64,000 nucleotides of DNA from Tyto alba (lineage: Eukaryota; Chordata; Aves; Strigiformes; Tytonidae): positions 8,551,731 to 8,615,730 of the forward strand of contig NW_024881283.1 in assembly GCF_018691265.1 (NCBI RefSeq). Reading direction: 5' to 3'. Shown here piece by piece: positions 41,925-52,840 of the stretch. The position numbers and the translations under genes were made by a program. Under the pieces are notes generated by a model. That model made no database searches. It was not told the DNA's origin and saw only the letters and a program-made list of their open reading frames with translations. Within the stretch, counting starts at the first letter, position 1. Every line of letters starts with the position of its first letter.

Positions 41925-43094
41925 CTACTCTTCCTTCTGCTCCGCTGGAGTTGTTGTAGGCTCAGGCCCCGCAGGTTTTGAGGGCTCCTCTGGTTTGGCT
42001 GTATCCCCGTGGCTTTCCCCCGCCTGCTGCTTCTCTCCCTCCTTGCTTCCCCCTGCTTCTACAGCCTCCCTCTTGGGCTCAGCTCCCTGCTGCCCACCCG
42101 CAGCGGGGCTGCTCTCCCCGGGGCTGCCCTGCTCCCCCGCTGTCCCCTCCTCGGGGGGAGCCGACGGCTCGGTCCCGCCGGCCGAGCAAGCGGGGGTCTC
42201 CTCCGCCTTGCCTTGGTCTTCCGTGGGCGAGGACCCAGAGGAGTCCCCGGCTTCTTTCTTGTTCTTCCTAAACGAGATCCCGCTCAGCTTGAAGGATTTC
42301 TTGAACGAGAACTTCTTCTTCTTCTTGGGGGTGTCCTTGGGGGCTGCGGCACCTTCGGGTTTAGCATCCCCCCCTTCGGCGGGGGGCGCGGGCTCGATGG
42401 CGTCCCCTCCGCCCGGCTCGCCCTTGCTCTCCTCCTTGAGGGGTTCAGCCGAGCCGTTCCCGTTCAGGGGTGCCGCCTCGCCGCCCGCCTTGGCCGTCAT
42501 GTCCCCGTTGAGCCTCAAATGGCCGTTCTCCTGCGGGGGGGGGGTGGGTTGGAAGGGTGGGGGGAGCGGAGGCACCGCGTTAGGCACAGCCGGGACTCGG
42601 CATCCCCCCCTTAAAAAAAAAATCCACACCCAGTTGGGGTGGGGGGGCACCCAACGGGGGAACTGGGATGTACTGGGAATGAGGGGGGGGGGTTTGCACT
42701 GGGGGGGGGGGGGGGGTTTGACCAGGGCGCTGCCACCGGGCGGCGCCCGCGCTCCACGCCCGGTGCCGGGGCGAGGCGGCGGACGGGGCCCCCGCCCGGT
42801 GCCGGGAGGGAGCCCGGGGCGCGGCGCGGGCGGTGCCGCATCGCTCGGTGCCCGCCGGGCAGGAGGGTCCCCGGGGGCCGCCGCTGCCGCCGCCGCCGCC
42901 CCCTTCCCCTCCGAGCTGCCGCCGCCGCCGCAACCCGCCTTTGTCTGCCCGCCCGCCCCGGCGGGGCTCCCGGCGCCGCTCCCCCCGCCGGTACCTACCT
43001 GCCCGTTGGCCTTGGCGGGCTCGGTGGCGGCGGCGTGAGCGGTCGGCGGGGCGCTGCCCTCCGCCTTGGCCGCCTTAGAGCCCTGGCTGCCCAT
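41925..43094 (-). CDS. MARCKSL1: MARCKS-like protein 1 (MARCKS-related protein, MRP)
   Basis: Myristoylated, intrinsically disordered protein that binds acidic membranes, calmodulin and actin and is regulated by protein kinase C. Two exons: 43094-42999 (32 codons) and 42530-41925; 233 residues against about 195 in human. Exon 1 encodes MGSQGSKAAKAEG, with Gly2 for N-myristoylation, and ends AKANGQ; exon 2 begins ENGHLRLNGD. The effector domain at about residues 100-125 reads KKKKKFSFKKSFKLSGISFR, with the Phe/Ser pattern of PKC and calmodulin sites intact. The C-terminal half is rich in Glu, Pro, Ala and Gly and ends AEQKEE. The gene structure (first exon coding only the N-terminus, second exon with the effector domain) is that of MARCKS/MARCKSL1. 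The intron (42531-42998) is 468 bases, a multiple of three, and open in frame. HDAC1 lies tail-to-tail, as in mammals. The length and short effector region favour MARCKSL1 over MARCKS. Confidence 0.96.
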   Translation of the reverse strand: MGSQGSKAAKAEGSAPPTAHAAATEPAKANGQVGTGGGSGAGSPAGAGGQTKAGCGGGGSSEGKGAAAAAAAAPGDPPARRAPSDAAPPAPRPGLPPGTGRGPRPPPRPGTGRGARAPPGGSALVKPPPPPQCKPPPLIPSTSQFPRWVPPHPNWVWIFFLRGGCRVPAVPNAVPPLPPPFQPTPPPQENGHLRLNGDMTAKAGGEAAPLNGNGSAEPLKEESKGEPGGGDAIEPAPPAEGGDAKPEGAAAPKDTPKKKKKFSFKKSFKLSGISFRKNKKEAGDSSGSSPTEDQGKAEETPACSAGGTEPSAPPEEGTAGEQGSPGESSPAAGGQQGAEPKREAVEAGGSKEGEKQQAGESHGDTAKPEEPSKPAGPEPTTTPAEQKEE

Positions 43095-43380
43095 GGTGCG
43101 GCACCTCGGGCGGACCCCGCCGCGGCGGCTGCGCTCGGCTGGCGAGCGGCGCCGAAAGGGAGTGGGGAGAGCCCACCGCCGCCCCGGTAATAAGGCGCGG
43201 GGCGGGGGCGGGACGCATCCGAGCCCGCCCCGGGGGCGGGGGACGGGGGATGGAGCCACCGCCCCGGCGGGGACGGGGGGTACTGGCGGACGCCGGTTCC
43301 CCTCTTACCCGGCTGGGAGCCCCCGGAGGCCGGGGCAGCCCCGGTGGGGCGAGGGCGGGCTGCGGGGGGGGAGCGGGGTG
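42740..43380 (-). promoter_or_regulatory. MARCKSL1: MARCKSL1 CpG island (promoter, exon 1, start of intron)
   Basis: Dense CpG over the first exon and about 280 bases upstream. No clear TATA box; on the minus strand a weak CCTTATTAC lies about 95 bases before the start codon. An upstream in-frame ATG at 43259-43257 is present in the probable 5'UTR. Confidence 0.6.
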
Positions 43381-43385
43381 CGGAT

Positions 43386-43935
43386 CCCCCCAGCCCCGTC
43401 ACCCCTTGTGTGCCTCTGCCCCCAGCCCCAACATCCCCGGGGTGCTGCTGCCCCCAGCCCCAACATCCCCGGGGTGCTGCTCATCCCAGCCCCGTCACCC
43501 CTGGGGTGCTGCTTCCCCCACCCCTGTCACCCCTGGGCTGCTGCTTCCCCCAGCCCTGTCACCCCTGGGGTGCCTCTTCCCCCAGCCCTGTCACCCCTGG
43601 GGTGCTGCTTCCCCCACCCCTGTCACCCCTGGGGTGCTGCTTCCCCCACCCCCGTCACCCCTGGGGTGCCTCTTCCCCCACCCCTGTCACCCCTGGGGTG
43701 CCTCTTCCCCCAGCCCCAACATCCCCAGGGTGCTGCTTCCCCCACCCCTGTCACCCCTGGGGTGCTGCTCCCCCCAGCCCCAACATCCCTGGGGTGCTGC
43801 TCCCCCCAGCCCTGTCACCCTTCGTGTGCCTCTGCCCCCAGCCCCATCACCCCTGGGGGTGCTGCTCCCACCAGCCCCCTCACCCCGTCGCCTCTCTGCG
43901 ATGCCCCTGCCCCCAGTCACCCCTGGGGGGGGTCC
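43386..43935. repeat. Minisatellite, unit about 32 bp (CACCCCTGGGGTGCTGCTTC + CCCCACCCCTGT)
   Basis: About seventeen head-to-tail copies of a C-rich unit whose best-conserved part is CACCCCTGGGGTGCTGCTTC. Copies alternate between two variants (CAGCCCTGTCA or CAGCCCCAACA). Because 32 is not divisible by three and the unit lacks stop codons, all three forward frames stay open, which makes long but spurious reading frames. Confidence 0.9.
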
Positions 43936-44729
43936 CATGGTACCACTCACCCCAGCCGATCACCCCCGGGACAGTGGATGGTGCAGTTTGCCTCAGGCCC
44001 GTCACCCCAGGGTGATGGTACCGCTCACCCCAGCCCCATCAGTTCCCCGAGGGGTCCTGTGGTTGGGGGGGGACAGGTTGTGCCACGGGTCACACCCCGG
44101 CTCCCCGCCTCGCTGTACTCCCTGGCATGCAGACGGGTGGGTATTTCCCCTCTGAGTCTTCCTTCTCTCTGCTTTCCCAGAAAAGGAAAGATGAGGAGAA
44201 AAGAAAATGAGACTAAACGGAAGTGGATGCTAATGCTGGCGAGGGGCCTGCAGCTTCCCGGTGCTGCCGGGGCCACTGGCCGCAGCGTGGAGCCAGCAGT
44301 GACCGTGGGGGACCCACTCCCGGGGGCTCCCTTTGCACCCAGGCACAGCTGATTTCACTGGGGGGTGGGGTGGTGTGGCGCTCCCAAAACTGAGCCCCTT
44401 TTGTGCCTGTCCAAGTCACCAACGTTCTCTGGCCACCCCGCCAGCGGCTGCAGCGGGCCCCGCTCCCGAGAGCCGCGTCCTGAGCCCCCCGGCCCCTGCA
44501 CCTCCCAGGCACCCTGCACCCCACTCCTGCCGAACCTGCCCCGGAGCCGCCGCAGGCGGGAGGGACCCCCCCAGCCCCCAGCTGCGCCGCAGAGCCCACG
44601 CAGGATCAAGGCCAGCATCTCCGAGGGGAAAACAATGTGCCGCTGTGTGCGCTCCGCCAACAAGGTCATGTTTTGTCTCTGTCCTCCCTTCCCCCCCACC
44701 CCCGGCACACATCATCTCACCCCCGTTAG

Positions 44730-44813
44730 AGCGACATTTCTCTGTTAATTAAAACAGGCGGCATCTTCCTTATTGACTTTTGGTTGCCAGTTGATAAAGC
44801 CTTTGAATGGCTG
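44730..44813. promoter_or_regulatory. AT-rich block, candidate regulatory element
   Basis: In GC-rich surroundings this block carries CTGTTAATTAAAAC (homeodomain type), TTATTGACTTTTGG and CCTTTGAATGG (TCF/LEF type CTTTGAA). It looks like a conserved non-coding element; conservation has not been tested. Confidence 0.3.
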
Positions 44814-46584
44814 CCGGGCTGCTGCTGGTCCTTGCCCTCGCCCTCGCCTTCGGCCGCCTGCAAGATCAAGAGCTGCCCGAGCAGCTGTCAGGGCTGCAAA
44901 GCAGCCACGGGGGACGTACCCCGTGTAAAAAACACTCACTTTTCGGAGTGTAACGAGGCTGTTTGCTTTGGGAGGACAAACAGTCCAAGCAAGTGTATTG
45001 AACGAGTCAGTAAATGTGCTCAGTCTTCTGCCACTTGTTCCTGAGTTCCTCAGTGACCCCAGCCGTTACCTGCTTGGGAGCAAAACCCGGCAGAGCCGTG
45101 GGTGGTGAGCCCTTCCCTCTGCCCCAGCAGCCACCCAGTGCTGGGCAGCGTCTGTGCCAACCCCTCACTTTTCTTCCCACCTTCTGGGTGTGATTTTCTG
45201 TCTTTCTGCTGATGTTCATTTTGTCCTGGCTCTTCTCTGCAGGAACGGAGCCCTCAGGCTGCCGCCCCATCCCACCCCATCCCGCCGTGCTGCCCCGCGA
45301 GAGAGTTTTGGTTGTGCCAAGCAAACCCAAGCGAGCGCCAGCTTTGCAGTGTCTGTCTGAGACCGTCCATCCATGCCACATCCCCAAGACATTCCCGTCC
45401 TCCTCCACCAAAGCTGCAGGGGAGCTGCTGAGGTGAGCAACACCGAGAACCCACCCCCCATCTGCACCATCCCCGCTGCGGGTACTGCGAGGTGTGTGGG
45501 GGGGTGTCCGGGGGTGCAACCTTTCTGGTGACAGGGGCAGCCCTGGGGTGGCTTTGTCTGTCGGGTTGGGGTTGCAAACATGTACCCCATGCTGTCAGAG
45601 ATGTTTTCTTCAGCGGTGGGCTGGATGAGTGGCCGGGATTGCTTTTTTGAGAAGGGATTTATCAGGCTGGGGCTGGCAGGGTGGCTGTGGCGCTGCTGCC
45701 GTGCTCTGTGCCGCTGGCTCAGCGGGGGCTGCTCGGCTTGGCCCCCCCATCCGCCGGCCCCCCACGCAAAGCCCAGGTCTCTTCCATGTTTTGCTGGAGG
45801 GGAGAAAGTGCTTTACACCCCGCCACAGCGATCAGCGGGCAGCGCAGGGGTGATGGGAGGCAGATGTGGCGTCTCTAAAGGGCAAACTTTAGCATGATCA
45901 GACAGGTCAAGATGCAGACCTGCTTGGCGGGGGGGGGAAGCCCCCCATCACCATCAGAGGCGATGCAGGAATCCTCACATGTGGTTTTCTAGCGGCTTTC
46001 ATCTCCGAGGAATCCCCAGTTGCCACATCTCTCTTGATCCCAGCTTTTCTTGAAAACCCTCTTCTGCAGCGCTGCGTAGGGGATGTGTTTATAAATAGAC
46101 ACGTTCCCCTGTGGATTCCCGAGTGGTGCCTCCTCTTCCAAGGCCTGGCTCTGCTGCAGATCTCTGTCCTGCCCGGGCTGACGGCAGCAGCACCCGAAGG
46201 GCTCAGCTGGCTCAGGAGCGGTGGGTTTCCAGTGTGAACCGAACACCAACCCAAACCCTCCCAGTGGAAACCAGTGCGACCACCAGCCCCGCTTGCCGCA
46301 GGTTCCATCCCTCTGCCGCAGCCTCAGTCGTGGTCGGGCTCCTCCGTCCCGAGGTGTTGGACAGGGAACCGGAGCGGGGCAGAGGATGCTCCGGCTCCGC
46401 GTGGGCTCTTCGCTGGCTCCTGGGGCTTTGGCTGCTCGGGAAGTGATGGGGATTTGCAGGGTGCCAGCAGACGGACAGATTACGGGCCTGTCCGCTCCTC
46501 TAGCAGATGGACAAGCAGACAAATCTGTCTGCCTCTCTGAGCTCTGCTCCTGCCTGAAAGGCCTTGGGGACTCAAGATCTTTGT

Positions 46585-46662
46585 GGATGTTATCTTCCAC
46601 TTTCCAGACCTACTTAAACTGCATGCTGATTATTAATTTATTAGGTGTTAAGCGCTGACAGG
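46585..46662. promoter_or_regulatory. AT-rich block with homeodomain-type motifs
   Basis: Contains GCATGCTGATTATTAATTTA and TTAGGTGTTAAGCGC, standing out from about 65% GC flanks. It is 120 bases before the next such block at 46771. Confidence 0.3.
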
Positions 46663-46770
46663 CTGCAAGAGAGAGCGGTGAGCGCAGCCCCTGTGCTGGG
46701 GGCGGGATTCGGGCAGGAGGGTGCAGTCCCCAGCCCCTTGCCCTGCTCCTGCCACCCGCTGTATTCCCTC

Positions 46771-46975
46771 AGCCCTTAACGAAGAATTAATGCAAGTGTT
46801 TATTCATGTATCTAGAGCCATTCACAAGCCTCTGATCATCTGCTTGAGGATTTTAACTGAGTTAGCGGGGGCCCAGCCAGGGCAATCAACAGCGCTGGGA
46901 ATAAAGCAGAGGGATTTCCATATTGATTTATAAATAGCAGAGGAATTAGCTAATTAGATCTCTCTGGGGAGAGAA
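46771..46975. promoter_or_regulatory. AT-rich block with palindromic AATTAGCTAATT
   Basis: About 200 bases of non-GC-rich sequence with AGAATTAATGC, TATTCATGTATC, CATATTGATTTATAAATAG and the perfect 12-bp palindrome AATTAGCTAATT at 46944-46955. There is no coding potential. The motif density suggests an enhancer. Confidence 0.4.
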
Positions 46976-49900
46976 TTCCAGCAGGGAGAGTGCGGGGCTG
47001 GGCTGGGCTGTATGCAGAGATGGACGGTAACGGCTTCTGCTGCCATGGCAGCTCCGGCATGGGAATGGTCCTTGCAAACAGCCCTCGGATAAAAATAGTA
47101 GCCACAGTTTAGGGTCTGGGGTCTGCCTCTGCCCTGCTGCCCGTGCTGCTGTGTCCACCAGCCGTGCCTGCCCATGGTTTGGCTTTCCCAGGCTCTGCAG
47201 TGCACCTTCAGGACACGGCCACCCGCCCGGTCCCTGGGGCAAGTGATGCTCCAGCTGCCGTAGCCCACGAGGGGACGGGGTGAAGGGGCTGGGGGACACC
47301 CCAGGGGCTGAGCGAGGCTGTCCTCAGCTGCAGAAGGAAAATCTGCCGAGCTTTGTGCCAGGGGATTTCTGCGGGGGACGAGGACCGACTGGGGCCAGGC
47401 AGGCAGGAGGAAGAGTGGGGCTGCATGGCGACCAAGGGGATCTTTCCAGTCCCATGCCCAAGCAGAAGTTGGTCACCACTGAACCTGCTCACGGCTGCAC
47501 CGTCACCCGGGCTGACCCTCTGACATTTGCACCAGGGAAAAGCATCCTGGACCCAAGCAGGGGTCTGCCCGGGACTTTGCCGAGGGTCTGCCTGCTGCCT
47601 GCACAGAGTCAGTGCTGCAACCGGCGTCTCCGAATCCTTCCTGCCCTGGGAAAGGCTCCAGCCCGGGAGGCTGCAGCGAGGCGCTGACTTCCCATAGAAA
47701 CACATGAAAGGGCCCGTTCTTGTATTTGCCAGAGCCCCGTCATTTTTGGTTGTGAAGATCCCATGGCAACCGGCACCTTGTGTAACTGCGTTTGCTATTT
47801 CTGGGCTTGCTTTTCACTCCGGTAACATCCTCCCCGCATCCCACCCCACAGGACCAGCCCCGTTCTCCCACCCCAGGACCTTTCTCCCCCCGTCACCCCC
47901 TTCCCTGGTCGCTATAAGGAGCCGGGGGCAGAGGTTGGCAGCTGTGAGTCATGGTGGAGGGAAGGGAGAGCAACCCCCTCTGTCTCTTATCTCGGAGACC
48001 ATCTGCCCTTCTTTTTGGCCAGGAGCTGGAGCATTTGCAAACAAAGCCAAGCCCTCTAATCTAAAACCCTCCAACCTCATCAACGGGGTGGCTGGGGTGG
48101 GCTGGGCTGCCCAGAGCCCCCAGCCCCACTTCGCCCAGGGATTTGGATGGAGACTGTGGTAGGATGTGAGGGGTCCCGGGTGCCTCCCCACGGGCACAAT
48201 CCTGGGGGAGTTTTGGCACGTTTCGGGGAGCCCCCACAACACCTTTCCCAGCCTCTCCCGTCTCCTCCCAGGAGAACAGGAACCCACTGCAACTCCCTCG
48301 CCCAAGCAGGATGCTCGTCCCACGCACCTTATCTCCTGCATCCTCGCCGTAGGCTGCATTTCGGTGCTGATAAAGGGCTCCCTGACCCTGAGCAAGCCGT
48401 GCGCTGCCGGTTCGGCCACATTACGAGAGCAGGACAGTTGCCAGAGGGTGTCCGGAGAGAAAAGGGGTCGCAGCATCCAGCTGGCAGCAGAGATGAGAGG
48501 GCGGCTGGGTGTTGCCTTCCAGCTCCGGCCAGGGGTGCTGGCAGGGTCCCCCAGCCAGGTTTGAGTGGGGACTGTGTTTCAGAGCCTCCTTCCTCGTTAG
48601 AGGGGAAGTTTATAAAGGAAACAAAAGCGATGCTCAATCCAAGTGGAGCTTTTCCCATCCCGTTTCCTCTGGAGCTGCCTGCGGAGGTGCCACAGGAGCG
48701 TGCCTGCACGCCAGGGCCGGGGGTCCTGTGTGTTTTGGGCATCACCCCGCTGCACGGTGCTCGCCAAGTCCAGCCTTGCCACGGGGAACGTGACCAGCTG
48801 CGGTGGCATCCTGCCGTGGCGGGGCCGAGGTGAACACGGGGTGCTGTCCTTCCCTTGGGGACAGTGACACCCCCCCCCGCCCCGGTTGTCCCCAGGGTGG
48901 GCTCAGCTCCCTCCATCCCTGTGCCCTGTCCTGGTGTCCGGTGGCAGAAGGGACCTCGAAGTTCCGCTGTGCTGCCCGAGTTGCTCCCATGCAAGTGGGC
49001 TGCTGGTGGCTGCCACAGCTCCCAGTGGGGACACGTGGTGGCTCTCACGCTGCCACGGGGACGTGGGTTAGGGTCAGCCGTTGCTTCTACTCAGGGCAAT
49101 GCCTCCACCAAGCCGCACGGAGCTCTGCCTGCGTGTCGGCAGCTCTACCTTGGCCTCTGGCACGGGTGAGTGTCCTTTCCCCCGCTGTGTGAGGCGGGCA
49201 GTGCCCCGCGTTCCTTCCCTGTCCCCGGAGGGCACAGCCGTGGGTGAGCCCTGGGTGTCCGTGGGGGTTTCAGGGGTGGGTGCATGGCTACCCCTCCTGG
49301 CTTTGGGTGCAAAGCCAACGTGGGCCCGGCCCACGCACATCCACCAGTGCGGGCCCAGCGAGCATCTCACACCTGCGCAGCCACGGCACCGACCCCAAGG
49401 ATGTCCCTGGGCGCGGGGGCACGGGCAGCTCATCCTCTCCACCGCCAGAACCTCCCCCCCCCCCCTCCTCCCCGCAACCCAGCGCCGTGACCCCTTTTGC
49501 CCGAGTCCCTGGGGTCGATGGCAGCCAGCCGACCGCATCGCGGGGCAGCCGGCGCTGCCGGACCCAGGACAGGAAAGCGGCGCTGGGATGCTTTGGGGCA
49601 GCGGTCCCTCCCCCGGCGAGCAGCCGGGGATGTATGGGCCTCTTTCTCCCCGCAAGTCAATGTGTCTTTTTGTTGCGCTGCTGGGTTTTGATGCCTGCGA
49701 GCAGGGAGAGACAATACGTCGCATTGTTCCTTTTCAGCAACATCTGACGGGCCCAGGCAGAGAGAGGCCAGTGTGTGCGAGGACGGCCGTGGGGGAAGGG
49801 ACTGGGATGGACGGACAGGCGGCAGGAAAGACGCCGGGACACCCAGGCCAGGCCTGGCTTCTGCCTGCCTGGATGAAGGGCTGGAGGGATGGGGAGCACT

Positions 49901-50004
49901 GGAGGGGTGCTGGCGGGGGGGGGATGTGGGAGCTGGGGGGCGGGCTGATATCTTCTGGTACCTAAACAGCCTGGAAAAACAGCCCTGAGAGATGCAAACC
50001 TCCA

Positions 50005-50085
50005 GCCCCACTCATCTTAACGGACTATTAACTGTAAAGCCTCATTAGGAATCTGTAAGTGTCAATACCATTAACCTGTTCGTTG
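50005..50085. promoter_or_regulatory. AT-rich block, candidate regulatory element
   Basis: Contains GGACTATTAACTG, GCCTCATTAGGAATCTG and CAATACCATTAACCTG. It is an island of lower GC between G-rich repeats. No further signal identifies it. Confidence 0.3.
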
Positions 50086-51005
50086 CTGCCTCCTCTACCA
50101 GAGGATCCCAGCTGATTCACTGGGGTTGTGCAGCCAGGGGTGCCTGTCACCCCCCGATAAATCCTGGGGTTTGCCAGGAAAGCCCTCTCTCTGAAATCCC
50201 ACGCAGGTGGGATGGGGCAGGGGCTCGGTCCCTGCCGGGGTGGGTGGTGGGGGGGAGCCGGGATCGGAGCTCGGCGGGGGAATCACGGCAGTGCTGGGCT
50301 TGTCTGCAACTTTCCATCAGAAATCCCCTCCTTCCCTTCTCCCCTGCTGTTCCCCGCCTGGATTGCTTCATTGCTAGGAACAGAATTCCCCTCTGCCTCA
50401 GAACAAAACCGAAAGTGTCCCTGAGGGCCACTGTGGCTGTGGACAGGGCTGGGTGGGAACCCGAGGGCCACCAGAGCCCAGAGACCCTGATGATGGGCTC
50501 CGGGGGGGGGGGCTGCTCTGTGCCCCAGCCCGGTGCTAAGGTTACCGGGGGGCACTTTGCCTCGCCGGTGTCCCAGCCGTGCCGGTTTGGCTCTCTGCCT
50601 CCTGGGAGCTGGTGGGATGCTCTGAGGCGGGGGGGGACGGGACAGGGGGGATTTTGCACCCAGCGGGAGCAGGTGCTGCTCCCCGTCCCCCCTCCCCGGG
50701 CTCACCCACCTCTCGCACAACTTTGAGGGTTGGGGGAGCATGGAGGGGCCTTCGCTGAGATGTTCCCCATCCCGTTGCAAAGGGGTTCTGTGGGCTCGCT
50801 GTGGTGGGGGACCGGCACCCCCCCCGCCCACACCCCGCTCCCCGCCATGGCCCGCAAAGCTCCCGGGAGGGGACGGCAGCCGGTTACGGGCTCGGTGGGG
50901 GCCTGTCGGGCGGGGGGGGCCGGTGGTGTGGCCTTGGCTGGCGGCAGCGGTGCCCTCCCCGCCCCCACGGCTCGGCAGATGCATTTCGCCCAGCCTTGCA
51001 TGCCC

Positions 51006-51019
51006 GTAGCCATGGCAAC
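51006..51019. promoter_or_regulatory. Perfect RFX X-box motif (GTAGCCATGGCAAC)
   Basis: The 14-mer fits the X-box consensus GTNRCC-N(0-3)-RGYAAC with two-base spacing. It lies at the edge of a CpG-rich stretch (51.0-51.25 kb) with no assigned gene. Confidence 0.5.
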
Positions 51020-52710
51020 GGCTGCGCGGCGACGGGATGCCGGGGGGCTGCGGGCGCGGGGCTGCGCCGTCGCATCGCTGCCTCTGCACCCCGCGGCTTG
51101 CCTCCACCCCCCGGGCTGCCTGCCTGAACCCCAAAGCGGGGCTTCACCCCGTTCCCAGCAGCGACGCTGAGGGCGCATCCCAGCCCGCGGCGGCGCGTCC
51201 CGCTTTTGCACACGCGTGTGCAAGCGCGGCCGCGGGCACCAGCCGGTGCATACGCTCTCCCCGGGGGGGACGGTGCCAAGGCGGGGGGGGGGTGGTGGGG
51301 GGAGCAGCGCCGCGGGGAGAGTCTGGGCAGGGTGGGGATGGAGCCACTCACCCCGTTATCGGGGCTGGGCAGCCATAAAGCCGGGGCTGTTTGCATTGGT
51401 GCGGCCGCGCTGGCGTTGCTTTGTCTCCACGTTAACTTTTAACCCCGGCGGCTTCTCCGCTCCGCCGTCACCGCTGCGCCCCGCCAGCCTCACCGGGACC
51501 CCGCGACTCGGGGTGCTGGAGCCCCAGCATCTGCCAGCTCTCTTGGGAGGGGGCTGCTGGTGGGCTGCCGTCCCCCCGTCCTCCCAGCATGGCACATACC
51601 TGCTCCGTGCCCGCTGGCAGCAGGACGGGTCCTGGCCTGGCTGCATCCCACTCCTGCCGACTTTGGGGATGCCTCCGGGGGTGGCCGGAGCTGGTGGGGG
51701 GGCGAGGGGAGTGGGGGGCAGCAAAGCCATCGCAGCCCCGGGGAAGATGCAGCCGCTGCCTGCACCGCTGCCTGCCCCAGCCCCCTCACCGCCGCGGCGC
51801 GGGCAGCTGCCAGCCCGGCTGGGTTTGGCAGCAAAGCAGCTCAGCTGGAGAAAAGCCTCCGGCTCCGGAGTGACCCACTAACCTTGTTCTTCTTAAAAAT
51901 GCATGAAATGCAGGCGGCTGCCCACGGGGACCCGCACACGCACGCTTTGCACTCGTGTGGGGGCACGTTTTTGACACTGCACCCACGGCCCCGGCTCGGG
52001 CAGCGGTGGCGGGGGAGCCTGGGGGTGCACGCCACTCTCGCTGCTCAGATTTTGGGGTGTCTGCAAGGCACGGGGGGCTCTGCTCTCGCTTTGCTGGTGT
52101 GGGTTGATGCTCTGCGTGTCCCCCAGCCCCGGCGAGGGGCTGCGTGCCCGCAGCACGGGCAGGTTCCCCAGGATGGTGCTCGGCTATGGTGCAGCCCTTC
52201 TGCTCGGCTTTGCCAGGGCTGCCGGGCTGTGGTAACACCACGGGCTGATGCAAAGCCCACCCAACACATCCCCCCTCTGCTGCACCCAAGAGCCAGCCGC
52301 CCTGGCCAGATCTGGGGTTTGCTTTGGGTTCCCCTCAGAGGACCCAAAGGCATCCCAAAGAGCCGTTCCCACTCTGGCCAGAGCCACAACCGGGTCCCAC
52401 TGGAGACACGAGGGGGATGGCAGGGTCCTGCTGCTTCGGAAGGCGAGGCGGGCGCAGGCTCGCCCTGTCCCCTGGCTGCCATCACAGCCCTGACCTCGTT
52501 TCTCTCCAGCATCCCCATGCTTTTAATACACCTCGGCCAGATGGCTGCGAGCCGGGGGGCGGGGGGGGGACAGCGGGTCAGCCCCACCACGGGGGCACAG
52601 CCCCCCCACTCGCAGCAGCCACCACCCTGGCGAGGCTGCAGCCCCGGCGCGGCGCTCGCTGCGGCAGTGCTGCTGCCCGTGGCAGGGGCTGCTTCCCCAC
52701 CGCCCTGGCA

Positions 52711-52840
52711 GGGGTTAACAGATTTCTCTCTTGCACGCAGCTGACTTCATTCTGATCTCGTTTGCATAGCTGATTTGGTGGCTGCAACACCTCGGCTGAT
52801 GCGGTAAAGACACAGGGAGGGTATTTTTAGCTGCTTTGGG
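52711..52840. promoter_or_regulatory. Mixed-motif block, candidate regulatory element
   Basis: Contains GGGTTAACAG, TCTCGTTTGCATAGCTG (octamer-like TTTGCAT) and GGGTATTTTTAGCTG (MEF2-like). It is lower in GC than its flanks, which are strongly GC-rich. Confidence 0.25.

Noticed and set aside
41925..43259. A single-exon 444-codon MARCKSL1 gene
   Set aside because: Although open, the segment between AKANGQ and ENGHL has exact splice signals and no similarity to MARCKSL1; the two-exon model gives a normal family protein. Retention is kept as a finding.
43386..43935. CRISPR-like array of repeats
   Set aside because: Repeat units abut without unique spacers, in a vertebrate context; it is a minisatellite.
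44160..44350. Possible exon with a Lys/Arg-rich start (AGATGAGGAGAAAAG)
   Set aside because: It has an acceptor-like TTTCCCAG upstream but no similarity to a known protein and no matching partner exon.
43066..44352. Long overlapping plus-strand open frames upstream of MARCKSL1
   Set aside because: All are created by the 32-bp stop-free minisatellite read in three phases; codons repeat the DNA unit and no conserved protein motif is present.
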